Positions 48,437 to 59,358 of a stretch of DNA of 64,000 bases are shown here, one piece after another. Origin of the DNA: Pseudevernia furfuracea. Taxonomy: Eukaryota; Ascomycota; Lecanoromycetes; Lecanorales; Parmeliaceae. The stretch covers positions 1 through 64,000 of the forward strand of contig JAIUPT010000024.1 in NCBI GenBank assembly GCA_022315425.1, written 5' to 3'. Position numbers and translations under genes: made by a program. The notes under the pieces were generated by a model that did no database searches, had not been told where the DNA came from, and was given only the letters and a program-made list of their open reading frames with translations. The number at the start of each line of letters is the position of its first letter. Positions within the stretch are counted from its first letter, which is position 1.

Positions 48437-48829
48437 TCTCTTATTACTCTAAAAGATTAAGCGAACTCAATAAGACTAATTTTAAATCCCTTGTTATCTA
48501 TCGAAGCAGATCGTTATAAGATTCTATACTTGATATATTACTATCGTCATCTTAATAACATTAATCTTATAGATCTTTTTAACACTAATATTATTACTTA
48601 TCGAATAAGAATCAAGTTTAACATAAAGTCTATTAATAATAATATACAAAAACGATAATTAGCTTATTCGAAGTAATGATTACGAAAAATTATTTAAAAT
48701 AAGATTATTAACGAAGTATATAAGTTTATCGAATCGATTAATAATCGCTTATCACGATGAAATATTAGAGCAATTATTATCGACAAGATTAAAGACTTAA
48801 GATCTAAGAATAAGTCTCGTATTATATTT

Positions 48830-49200
48830 GATTACTCACGAGTTACGAAGAATCTATCTAACACGTTCATAAAGTTATTTTCGAAGATATATAACAATCT
48901 ATTAGACTTTAGACATAAGTGCTTATTTGTTATAGATTTAAAATATGCTTATCTTATTATCTCGTTGTATTTTAAAAATCGTTATTTCTTTGTCTTTATT
49001 ATATCGAGCATTAAACAAGTTTAACTCACACGTATACAGTAAGAGTCACAATCAGTCGAATTTATAATAACGAAGAGCGTCTATTATACTTTCGACGTCT
49101 TATTTACGTCAATAAATAAGTTATTCTTATTATATTCTAATAGCTCTTTCGACTTATTATCTATCACTTTTTATATAAACGACTTCTTTAATAACTTTCG
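48830..49200 (+). pseudogene. Reverse transcriptase relic of the old Ty3 element
   Basis: Plus-strand translation with stops: RHKCLFVIDLKYAYLIIS (RT motif with the catalytic Asp), then SITFYINDFFNNF, where the YMDD-type box reads YIND. Catalytic Asp-to-Asn and numerous stops are the expected outcome of RIP. RNase H of the same gene is readable further on, at 52290-52740, as RELYAIIRFIKKYDYL and a LSRTLFDTSDCS end. Confidence 0.65.
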
Positions 49201-49473
49201 AAATTTCGACAAGCAGTATAAATTTTTACGAGTACACTTTTTATCACGTATTAAGTAAGCTCGCTTTCGACTCTTCTTTAAGAAACTCAAACTCTTTATA
49301 AAGTCTATCAAGACTCTTAATATAACATATTTAGTAAAAGATCTTATTCGCATATTAAAAGATCACATTAAGAAGATAGTTATATAATCGACACTCTTAG
49401 ATTAATCTAAGATAAGAGCGTTTCTTAAGATAATTGAAATTATTAAACGATAAATCAAGAACTTTATAGAAAT

Positions 49474-49655
49474 TGTTACGGCCGTACCCTGCATCCCCTT
49501 GACACCGGCTAGGCGCTAGGCCCATTGGAGCCTAGTCTAGCCTTGGCGGAGGCCTTGCCTCCTACATATACAGAGCCTCCCTCCTAGATAGTTCGGTAGA
49601 CTCTTTATCCTCGTCTACTCATACCCCTATGATCCTTCTAGGCCTGGTCCTGACA
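49474..49655 (+). repeat. Gag-only element 5' LTR
   Basis: 182 bp from TGTTACGG to TCCTGACA. Contains short imperfect GGCTAGGCGC/GCCTAG palindromes. Its ends resemble the solo LTR at 46794-46985. Confidence 0.88.
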
Positions 49656-50080
49656 TTATAAAGAGTCTCCTTCGTACGCCACCCGGCGAAGAGAATTGAC
49701 GGGCTTATTTCTTCCTGCTCGGAGCAAGTGACCGAGCCTGATAAAGAATACACTGGGTATTTCTACCATACAGACACCACATTACATTACAAACCACCTA
49801 CATCGTTCGAAAGAACCTCCATTACACCTCCATTACGCCTTCACAGTACCCTCCGCAAGAAAACCTTCTCTGTGTTGATACCCCTTCTCTGCCCGCAAAT
49901 TCTGCCCCGCCTGGGTTTCACACCTGAATTTGCCAACAAACCACCTCCTCAAGATAACACCACCGCAAACAACATTTGTCAAAGCATTCACATTCTTTGC
50001 GAGGTGTCAAACGGTTAACAAACAAAAAAGTTGCGTGGGAAACAAAGAAAATCGGCATCCCGCAGCTCAAAAACTCTACA

Positions 50081-51208
50081 ATGGCTTCTTCCTCCGCTCA
50101 GCTATTTCCCTCTATCAAATACATTCCGCCTCATCGACGTCGAAATTCTTCTTCTTCTTCTAGGCCTGGTTCGCGGTCAAACTCCCCTACATATCGCCGC
50201 GGCCAGCCCTACCTTACATTCGAGAACCTACATACCAAATTCTCACCACCAAATTCGCCTCCGCTCCGCATGCCAAGAGTACAGCGATCCTTGTCTGCTG
50301 AGGATCTCTTTCAACGATACCATACCCAGCAGCAACCTCAGCATGGGCCGATACAAGACCATGATCCACCTCCTTCTCGATCACCGCTAAGACAGCGATC
50401 TTTCTCGCCTTCCAGACAAGCACCGAGACTCACTTCAAGACTATCGAATCCACCTGTTTTCACCGACACCAATACTCACGTCCAATTTGATGACTGGAAA
50501 ATGAGAATGCAAGACAAACTGGACCACAATGGTGATCACTATCCCCTCGAGTCATTCAAGATTGCGTACATTATTGCCCGCCTCGGGGGAGAGACAAGTC
50601 AACACGTGTCTATTAGACGACGATATCGTTCTTATTCTACCGTCAACGAACTTCTAGATCACCTTATCGATTTATACGAAGTACCTTTACCCATTATTAA
50701 AGACACAAATTGGCGTGCTTTCGAGAAAATGACGCAGAGCAATCAACCTTTTTCAGACTTCTATAGGGCCTTCATGAAATCCGCTAGCCGTTATGCTTCC
50801 GAAGCTAATCTTATGAGACACCTCGCAAGAAAATCAGAGCTTCGTTCTATTGATCAAGACGATGCCTTGAACACTTACATAATGAAGACAAAACTTCAGC
50901 TAAAGACGTACATAATGATGAGACAACTTCATTATCAACAATTTGCTGAGGGTCTGGCTGAGAGGAAAGCAGCGAGATTCGCCGAGCAATACGCTAAAGC
51001 AAAAGCTGAGGCTTACGCAAAGAAGGGCAAATACGTCATTATTGCACGCTCAGACCCTGCTCTCGACTTTCATGAACTTTCACAATGGGACGAAGACGAC
51101 GAACTTGCTATGATAAACTGGACCTATAGTCAGAAGCACGGCAAATCGTCAATCGCTGGACTGAGTACTCAGGAAATATACGACCTGGAATGTCAGGGAT
51201 ATCTATGA
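50081..51208 (+). CDS. Gag-like protein of the non-autonomous LTR element
   Basis: Intact 375-residue frame from the ATG at 50081 (MASSSAQLF; good start context CTACAATGG). An in-frame ATG at 49976 would give 410 residues. The N-terminal about 130 residues are basic and Arg/Ser/Pro-rich (PPHRRRNSSSSSRPGSRSNS), likely nucleic-acid binding. The central part has the look of a Ty3-type gag capsid domain (DDWKMRMQDKLDHNGDHYPL, about residues 135-155, then FKIAYIIARLGGE and WRAFEKMTQSNQPFSDFYRA). A Lys/Ala-rich helix (AEGLAERKAARFAEQYAKAK) follows. No zinc knuckle is present. The protein presumably packages its RNA into particles supplied with enzymes by an autonomous relative; this is inference. 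It is the only undamaged TE gene in the window. Confidence 0.8.
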   Translation: MASSSAQLFPSIKYIPPHRRRNSSSSSRPGSRSNSPTYRRGQPYLTFENLHTKFSPPNSPPLRMPRVQRSLSAEDLFQRYHTQQQPQHGPIQDHDPPPSRSPLRQRSFSPSRQAPRLTSRLSNPPVFTDTNTHVQFDDWKMRMQDKLDHNGDHYPLESFKIAYIIARLGGETSQHVSIRRRYRSYSTVNELLDHLIDLYEVPLPIIKDTNWRAFEKMTQSNQPFSDFYRAFMKSASRYASEANLMRHLARKSELRSIDQDDALNTYIMKTKLQLKTYIMMRQLHYQQFAEGLAERKAARFAEQYAKAKAEAYAKKGKYVIIARSDPALDFHELSQWDEDDELAMINWTYSQKHGKSSIAGLSTQEIYDLECQGYL

Positions 51209-51990
51209 CAACAGTGTCAGGACCAGTCGCAAGTACCTTTTTTGAAAACCGCTGGCTGATAGGGCGGCTGAATTTGACCTAGCGCGCTCAAATCAATATG
51301 CGATCCGATCAAACCTCGGACATGGTGTTTTTGAGCGGTTCCAGGCCATTTCAGAAAAGCGCCAAGACTCATTTTTCACTCAAGCAAATTCGAATACTCA
51401 GCGACTAATTACTCAACAACAACGCCATATGACAGCTACCTTCTTCGCCTCCCCCCGAGCTATAGTCTATGACTGTCGACGACGTCATAGCCGAAGGCCC
51501 GAAGCTTGTTGTTGATGACGTCGTCGCCCTCGCTGAATTTGATCTCAAGGAGAAGACTGCGTCAGCGCCAAAAACCCATTTGATATTGAATTGAGGTTTA
51601 AGGTTCGAGCGGTTCGGAAGACCTCAGTCAATCACAGGCCTTCATTTTTGGATTTCTTCTCTGCCCGAAATTCGAATATCAAATGGCTGCTGCAGGGCAA
51701 AACACCTTCTTGGCCACCATTTCTTCAATTCTTCGTCAATGGAGGCCATTCCAGGACCCCTGTCATCGCATGACGTCACGCTAGCGACATGGCATCGCCA
51801 AAGACGTCACCGCCGGAAATTCACCGTTAGAGTCACCGAGAAAGCGAGCGCTAGGGCCAAAAGTTCTTTGTTTTCTATGATTTTTCAGCAATCAAGCATG
51901 CATGACGTTTGTTTTTTCTTCTTCTTTTCTTTCGGGGGCACACACCTGTCTACCGCACTGGGGACCAGCGCTTCTTCGGGGGGGGGGTAG
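51209..51990 (+). other. Non-coding 3' internal region and polypurine tract
   Basis: No open frame of note after gag. The sequence is GC-richer than the surroundings and contains several TGACGTC palindromes (for example near 51480-51520 and 51770-51785). It ends in a run of ten G followed by TAG, the presumed plus-strand primer for replication. Confidence 0.6.
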
Positions 51991-52163
51991 TGTTACGGCC
52001 GTACCCTGCATCCCCTTGACACCGGCTAGGCGCTAGGCCCATTGGAGCCTAGCCTAGCCTTGGCGGAGGCCTTGCCTCCTACATATACAGAGTCTCCCTC
52101 CTAGATAGTTCGGTAGACTCTTTATCCTCGTCTACTCATACCCCTATGATCCTTCTAGGCCTG
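51991..52163 (+). repeat. Gag-only element 3' LTR, nine bases short
   Basis: 173 bp matching the first 173 of the 5' LTR with two C/T differences. The terminal nine bases are absent, and host-like sequence begins directly. Confidence 0.85.
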
Positions 52164-54567
52164 AACTTTATAGAAATTACAAAATCGCTTATTAAACTAA
52201 CAGATAAAGTCTCTTTTTATTAATTTTCTTTCAAACAGCTATTTTTCGAAATCTTAAAAATCAAATACTATACGAGATTCGTAATGTATAACATCGATCT
52301 TATTAAAGCAGTTCACTTTTATACGAATACTTTAATTTACGTCGTCGATCTTATTATTATTTAACTGTTATCTGTTATCGAAGCAGACGTATTAACTTCG
52401 AAAGTCTCTATAAAAGTTTCGATTATTTATAATTTCTTCTTATTTATCGTTATTTAAAGAAAGTATCTCATATATAAGCGCGAGTTATATGCTATTATAA
52501 GATTCATTAAGAAATACGACTATCTTACTAAGTATTCTTATCTATCAACAATTATATATATAAATTATAAGTCGCTTATATACTTTTTAAAGTCTAATCT
52601 TCACGAAGACATCTATAATCATTAAGCGAATCAGCTAAGACGACTCAATTTAATTATTAAATATATTTCAGATCATAGAAACAAGATTATTAATGACTTG
52701 TCACGAACACTCTTTGACACAAGCGACTGCTCTTAGAATGAATTCGTTACGTAAACACGACAGAAGTTAATTAAGCAAGATAAGCAATGAATCTAAAAGA
52801 ACAAAAAGAGCGATTTCGAGATCTTCTTAATAGCTCTCGACTCTATTAAAAAGAATAAAATAATAAATCACTATACGATAAATAACATTTCAGTGTTCAC
52901 TCTTATCATAACCCTTGCTTCTATAACTTCATGATTAGTATAAAGATTTGCCGTCTTCTAGACTTGTTCGAAAGATATATGACTGCAGAATTACTGAGAA
53001 TAACGTGCTATGAATTCATAGACATAAAGAACATTTATCTTATATTCTCGAAGCAAAGATTCTTGTTATTCTTACGAAAGCACACGATATCGCAGAACAT
53101 TAAGTTAAAGCAAATACTCTTGTTAGACTAAGAGATCTTTGTTATTAATCTAAATAAGCACAGAGCGTGAATCGCTATATTACTAAATGCTTAAAATATA
53201 CTAAGCATAATTCGATTATCAAATTACAATTATTAAATCTTGTTTATATTATCTATTCTTTTCAGTTGATGAAAATAAACTTTATAGACTCGTTATCGTA
53301 AACTAGATCTAAATTTCGCTTTATTCTTAATATGTGTCAGGAACTATTACGTCACGAACTTTATTATTTCTTTTGTTATTAAAATCTCTAATATAAAGAA
53401 TATCTTATAATGTCTTTCGCTATTCTTTGTTATATATCGTTCCCTGAAAGTCTTAGACTTTTTATCTTAATTTAGATCAACACTTCGATAATAAGAAGTT
53501 ACGAAACTTCTTCGAGCGAGAGAGTGTTATATACGATTATTCTTTTTTTAAGTCTTCGAAATCTATTAAAATGATAAAGATTATAATAGATTACGTAAAC
53601 AGATTCTTCGTAAGAATAACGATAGAAATTGAGATGTTCGTATGTTAAGAGATACTTCATATATCAATAAAAGAATTATCGAATATCTAAATCTTTCGTC
53701 ATCTAATATGCTCTTCGAACGAATTTAACTCGTCACGTCTATCTCTACTACACTGTTAACACTATCTAATTATAATATCAAGACTTGAACTAAGATTTTA
53801 TCGAATTCATTACAGTATACGATAAAGATTCGTATCTATCTAAGATATAAGACGAAGCTATAGAATATTATTTATAAGTTCAAGAGAAAGCAGAAAGAAT
53901 CTATAACCTTGAGATATAATAAGAATATCAAGTAGACATTTCATAATACTGAATCCTTTGTGATGTTATATCAAAAGAATATCAGCAAATTAAAATCACG
54001 ATAACGCGATCTCTTTATTATACGATAGCACAGTTCTAATCGAGAATTATTCTATTATCTTTATCAACTTAATAAACGACGTATCAAAGAGAAATTCCAT
54101 GATAATGATCTTAAGCAGTTTGTTTCACGTGCAAAATATTTAATAGATTCGTTCGACCCCTTGTTACTATCACAGTAGCAAATTATTAGACGTTTATATA
54201 TTCATCTTTTCGTGCTCGATTGCCTTTACGTTCATCAAAATCGTTGACTTGAGAGATAATCATATTATGCTACTACTATAGTATTTATAGAAGCAGATTC
54301 AAATCGATATGGGCCTACGACATTGTTGCTTGATTGTTACATTTATTAATTCGACATGTCTTACAGAAGCAGAGGTTTTGCTAGAGGGATTATAGTGCTC
54401 GCGGGACTCGTATGTTTGCGAGGGAGTAGTTTATGAGCGTGACTTTCTTGCTAATCAATGGCGTGCTTTTCAATTAGAATTAGTCAGCTGGTGGGGTTCA
54501 TAGACAGATCCTTTCATAGAATAAATCTACATCTTCTTCCACCCTCACGAGGTCCCCAATCTGAACT

Positions 54568-54651
54568 CAAATCAATTTCCTGCCGTAATAATTGTACTGC
54601 AAATTACCAATCCATCTGTTACTCACTCACGCATGCCTAGACCCCGTTACA
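54568..54651 (+). repeat. Chromovirus LTR fragment
   Basis: The last about 84 bases of the chromovirus LTR, including the GTAATAATTGTACTG segment shared with the 30.4-kb LTR and the CACTCACGCATGCCTAGACC segment shared with the 36.5-kb LTR. It therefore shows the full LTR terminus that each of those copies has partly lost or altered. Not RIP-mutated. Confidence 0.75.
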
Positions 54652-56985
54652 AAATGACTTGTATTATTATTAAGATCGACCTCGTTTATCGAGATTAGTG
54701 ATATCAGACTAACTACGAAATGAGCCGTAGTTATGTTATCTCAACATCGTCTTTTCTCTATATAATATAGTCGTTACAATTATATTAGTCGCGACCCCGT
54801 CGCGCAACGTCGTGATTTAGTGTATTACGCAGTTAAATTAGACTTTTTGATCAATTCGAGAAGCAGATAACGTTCTTATCGTATAATCAATTAAGATCTG
54901 AATATCACAGTACTTAGTGTGATATGCAGCGTGCGTCTGAGCAGAAAGTAAGAGTTTTTATTCTAAGTGACACGTACGCTAGACGACGACACTTAAAGAT
55001 TTCTCTTACGTATACAATAATGTAGAAAATCATTGTCTACGAAGTAGCTCGTAATTATCTTTCGCAGTTTAGATAGAAACGAGTATAAAAATCAAATCAA
55101 ATCAAATATATAATAAATCAAATATCGTGATAAAGCTATTAGTGTATTCTTTTAGTCTCTCTTTATCGTTGATCTTCTTATATTAATTAAACACTCGATA
55201 TAAGATAAATAATATTATATAAGCAATAATATCGCGAAACGTAGTCTTTCGATACTTCATTAATAACGTCTCTTTTATAGTCTTAATATCGACGATATAG
55301 TCGTCATATTAAACTAAAAGAAGCTTTACGATATTTCTAATTATAGTTTCGAAATCTTTTACTTTATATTAATGTATAATTATAAAGAAATAAAAGCGAA
55401 AGATCTCTTATCGATCGAAAATCTAAGCTCTCTCTTTAAATCTATATTATTATCTTCGTATCTAAAGCTAATAACGTTAAAGAAATAAGATAATTCATTA
55501 ATATAATATTAAACGCACTCGATCTTATATAAAACAATTTACTTCTTAATTAGATAAACGTAGATTGCGATATTAATGCGATTATATATCTTTTAAAGAG
55601 ACTTTCACTCAGTCTTAAAAGTAGTTATATTAATTACGTATAAAACTCGAAATTAATAAGCGTAAAACTTTTTTTAATTCTTCTTAATGTAAAAGAACGA
55701 CTTATAATTAACGATTACATTTCTATTAATATATTAGATATAAAGCATATATATAGAGTCTAAAAAGATCGCGTGATAAGCATTAATCAAGAACTTCTCG
55801 CGATTAGTGATATTAATAATAAGATCTCGAACGTTTAATATAATATATATATTTCGATACTACTGTAGCGCTTATAGATAATTCTCGTTTTTCTTAATAA
55901 TTAGAAAATAAAAGATCGTATAAAAAGAATCTCTCAGCGCGTTAATATTCGTAATAATAAGCAAAGATAATTTATATCTGTTGATCTTATACGTAGCGTT
56001 CATAATAATTATTTCTTAATTCTCTTTTAAAATTTAATAATAAAACGTTCGCGAGAAGAAGAGATATATAACTCGATTCTTCGAGTTCTTTAAGAATCAA
56101 ATATATTATTCGTCTAATGTGTGTAGTTATTTAAGTTAAGCTTATATTAATATAAGAGATTTTAATCTTCGACCACGAAATTTTCACTTCGCATTATAAA
56201 TATCGCGTCTCTTTTAAATGAGATTCTTCTCGTAATCTCGATTTAAATTATATAAGATATTAATTAATATAACACGTATAATCGACTCAGCGATGATGAT
56301 CTCTTTTATCTAATTAATTAAAATAATTACTCGATGAATTATATAAGATACTCGTTTAATAAAATTATAATTATAAGACTTCTCTTTAATTCTTAAGTAT
56401 TATTTATTCTTTTACTTATCGAGATTTAAAATATATTTAAACGAATATTTATTAAGACGTGAAATCTTATACTTTCTCTTTTATTTAATTAATTCACGAA
56501 TCTTATTTTTACGAGTGTAACGTAATTAGACTTTAAACGTTTTTTGTTTTTTTTGTCTCTTTGAGAGCGTTTCTTAATAACGACGTAGTCTTCTTTAAGA
56601 GCGTGCTCTTAAATTAATACGATAAGACGAATATTAATAAACGATAACAGATTCATGACGATGAAAAAATGTTTTATCTTTAATATTTTATCTTTAATAT
56701 TTTGTCTTTGATATTTTATCTTTAATAAAAAAAATTATAACGAATTGCGACGTCTTGCGAGAAGAGAGAATTCATTAAGATTCTTAAAGTTTTTATAGAA
56801 CTTCGTGTCAAGTCTCTGATTTGCGAGTAAATTAGTCAGATCGAATAATATTGAAAGATATACTCATGTTATTAGTCTATATCTACCTAGTAAGAAGGGA
56901 ATATGTACATGTAATAAAAGGGTATGTACATGTAGTAAAAGGCTATGTATACCTATCAGAACTCTTTATGTATACGTAGTAGGGA
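54652..56985. repeat. RIP-mutated AT-rich repeat DNA
   Basis: Continuous A/T-rich sequence without open frames, similar in texture to the copia interior at 19.8-23.4 kb. No family motif could be read with confidence. The short dispersed repeat at 56880-56975 closes it on the right. Confidence 0.65.
56880..56975. repeat. Short dispersed repeat (copy 2)
   Basis: Second copy of the GTACATGTAGTAAAAGG-type motif found at 43690-43775, here at the right edge of the AT-rich block. Confidence 0.45.
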
Positions 56986-58440
56986 AATCGAATGTTTAAG
57001 TTTTGTTTGATTGGGTGATTGGAAAGGATCTTTCATCACTAGCATTATTAGCGGTGATGGTATATTTTGACTAATCAGCATCTAAAGACTAAAATTGCGT
57101 ATGTGTATGATTTAGATGTATCCTAATACGCAGAGCGAGGAGAGCGACCGGGATACAGCTAACTTATAACTTCTAACCAACATGCACCAACTTCGATCCT
57201 TTAAATCTATCATCAGCCTACTCGCTACTATTTACTGAACCTTTTTTAGCTTCAAGCTAGCCTCGCTAGGGTGACACAAAATCGACGAACCGTGGAGGCT
57301 CTAATCTCCCCGCTAAGTAGGTAGTTAGTCTTGTTATCTATTAATAACTACAGGGATTCGAACGAAGAAGACGACCCTGGACCCTGAATCCTCCAAAACG
57401 GTGATAGGCGAGCAGTAAAAGTGGTGGAACATCAAAAAGCTGCAATTCGAACGTGCATCCAGGAACACGAAAAAAATAAATCTGCTTGGGAAGATGCGAA
57501 GGTAGAGTACGGACATTTCGGGGGCCTCTTTTCCCCAGTTCGAAGCCGCATGGGTGATGGTCTTAGGGATCAAACCCTTTCATATTGTCTTCCATTTTGT
57601 GCTTCATGGCAAACCCTGTTGCTGACATCGATACCTATCTGTGTAGTTTGTAATCCAAAGCAAAAGAGAGCACTATCGCCTGCGCACGATGTTTTAGCGC
57701 GACTTTGCCGAGTAAGTATCGGCCCCAAAGGACCACAAGAGACACGACGAACTTTTTGTGATTGATGTGACAATAATGATGTTCAAAGAACCTCTGCGAT
57801 ATCCCAGTGCCTCTTCTCAAGCCTCAAGTTGATCCAAAGATTGGCGATCAATAATAACCGCGGACTGGACCATTCGGAGTCGGTATTTTGATGAGGATGG
57901 GGGGCAAATAGGATCATGGATGGATACCGATTGACTTAACAAGGACAAGTCAGGTTTTGAAAAGCGAATATCTGAGGCAGGAGGATCAGTTCAAGATTGA
58001 AAAGGAAATTCTCGACGATTGCGACATTTGAGCTGTATTCTCTAGCCACACGTTCCTAACCGTCTATGTGTTTTACCCAACTTACTAAGAGGCAATTCAA
58101 GGGCGAGTAGCATCAGGTTTAGTATTCGAGGGATACATGGTATTGATAAACAATGGAACTCGTCAGAGCGCTGAACTAAGACGGAACCAACGCGAGGTGT
58201 GATTGTAGGCTCTGTCTCTCGTGATCAGAGTTCTGGGGGTAAATGTAGCAGCCCGGTCTCCCGATAAATAGCACAAGCCAATTATCCAAACTTTGATACA
58301 GCATAATGGGAAGCAAAGCCATTCCACACGATTATGTTATGACCACAAACGACCAAAACGCCAAAACACCAACACGGTCCCACCGTCAGCCGTCTTCCAC
58401 AACGCACACGGACAAGCTTGCCCGGTCCCCGCCCATCTTC
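56986..58440. other. Intergenic, no gene recognised
   Basis: Ordinary composition returns here. An open frame at 57421-57765 (114 residues, charged N-terminal part with QEHEKNKSAWEDAK) has no recognised family and no splice partners. Nothing else is supported. Confidence 0.45.
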
Positions 58441-59358
58441 CTACGAAGCAGCCGGGCAAACTGGGCTGCCTGGCCATGGGTCGCTCTCAGTATCAGTGCA
58501 GCACTGGAACTCGATTTCATTCTGTGCATCATCCATGGCACCAGTTTGCTTCGCTGGGAATATCGCACTCCACGGGAATGTTCCTCCATTCTTGTGTTCG
58601 ATCTCGTCCGCAACGCATTCGTTCATGAGCGGATCATAGCCTCCATACGTCTTCGTGCCGGTGAGTGAATAGCTGTATTGGTAGTATTGAAGGCCCCAAG
58701 TAATGGTATCGTTGGCACCACTGCCTGTATTCGAGGGACACTACGATGGGAGTGTCAGCGTTGCTTCTGCCAAGCTACCTTTTCGGTTTGTATGACGGAA
58801 GACTTGGTCTCCAAATACCCACGGGCGTCCCAGACCTAAAAGACAACGACGAAGGAGTTGGAAAGACTGCTTACGATTGTGTTTACGGCAGTGGCTTTGC
58901 CCATCTGGATACTGATTGAGAACGATGGGGTAAAGCCAAAGCCGAGTGTGACGACTTTCTCCGCATCACTAGATCACCCCTGAGTACGGTCTTGCTTGCA
59001 GATGCCAAGTTCTTTCGCTTACACTGAAAAGTCAAAGGCCCCTCCGACTGTGTATGTAGTTGAAATTGACCACTGGTTGGAGAACGAAGCCTCGCCTGTA
59101 GAAAGCATATGCTTAGCTATCGACTCACGGACCAACACTACTTCGCTCACCTCCGTTCGGGTTGGCATCAGCCCTGGCACCGCTCAGGAGGTACGGCCCT
59201 TGCTTGAGCTTGGTTGCGGTCGAAACTGCGATCACTGGGGGACTACATGTCCCATCGGCTCCTGGTGACTCTGGCCTTGGTCGTGGAGCCGCAAATGAAG
59301 TCCCACTCAGACTGAGGATCAACGACACGGATGTGAGTAGGTTTATAGTGGAATGCAT
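58441..59358 (-). CDS. Small secreted cysteine-containing protein, unknown function
   Basis: Five exons (59358-59133, 59095-59023, 58968-58875, 58835-58779, 58740-58441) join in phase to 249 residues. The N-terminus is a signal peptide (INLLTSVSLILSLSGTSFAA) followed by a Pro/Arg-rich segment. The mature part has a beta-rich look (SFSNQWSISTTYTVGGAFDF, then TLGFGFTPSFSISIQMG), a GSGANDTITWGLQYYQYSY segment, and about six cysteines, including a CC pair near the C-terminus (EFQCCTD). No family is recognised. Three of the four deduced introns are only 37-39 nt, unusually short, so some junctions may be off by a few codons, although the frames agree. It could be a small secreted effector-like or wall-associated protein; that is inference. 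Confidence 0.65.

Larger units (their letters stand above)
49474..52163 (+). mobile_element. Young gag-only LTR retrotransposon
   Basis: Two nearly identical LTRs (49474-49655 and 51991-52163) differ at two positions in the 173 shared bases. They enclose one intact gag-like gene and no protease, RT or integrase, so the element is non-autonomous. A G-rich polypurine tract ending in TAG lies directly before the 3' LTR. The 3' LTR lacks the last nine bases seen in the 5' LTR (GTCCTGACA). A 15-bp direct repeat of host DNA (49459-49473 and 52163-52177) flanks it, far longer than the 4-6 bp usual for integrase. There is no RIP damage although it sits inside heavily RIP-mutated DNA. Confidence 0.88.
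43779..54567 (+). mobile_element. Old Ty3-type LTR element, heavily RIP-mutated
   Basis: Two 141-bp direct repeats (43779-43919 and 54427-54567) bound this block. The left copy is heavily C-to-T/G-to-A mutated; the right one is nearly clean. Between them the plus strand carries relics of gag-pol: RT near 48830-49200 and RNase H near 52290-52740. It is interrupted by a solo LTR (46794-46985), the 0.85-kb repeat (47561-48414) and the gag-only element (49474-52163). The pol reading resumes across the gag-only insertion, confirming that it is one interrupted element. LTR ends and target duplication are not resolved. Confidence 0.65.

Noticed and set aside
43690..56975. Single 13-kb element bounded by the two short dispersed repeats
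   Set aside because: The shared motif is short and partly tandem; no LTR termini or target duplication supports it.
57421..57765. Relation of this open frame to the coiled-coil gene at 63283-64000
   Set aside because: A weak similarity around CI...H...A...AK..Y was noticed, but it is too short to support homology.
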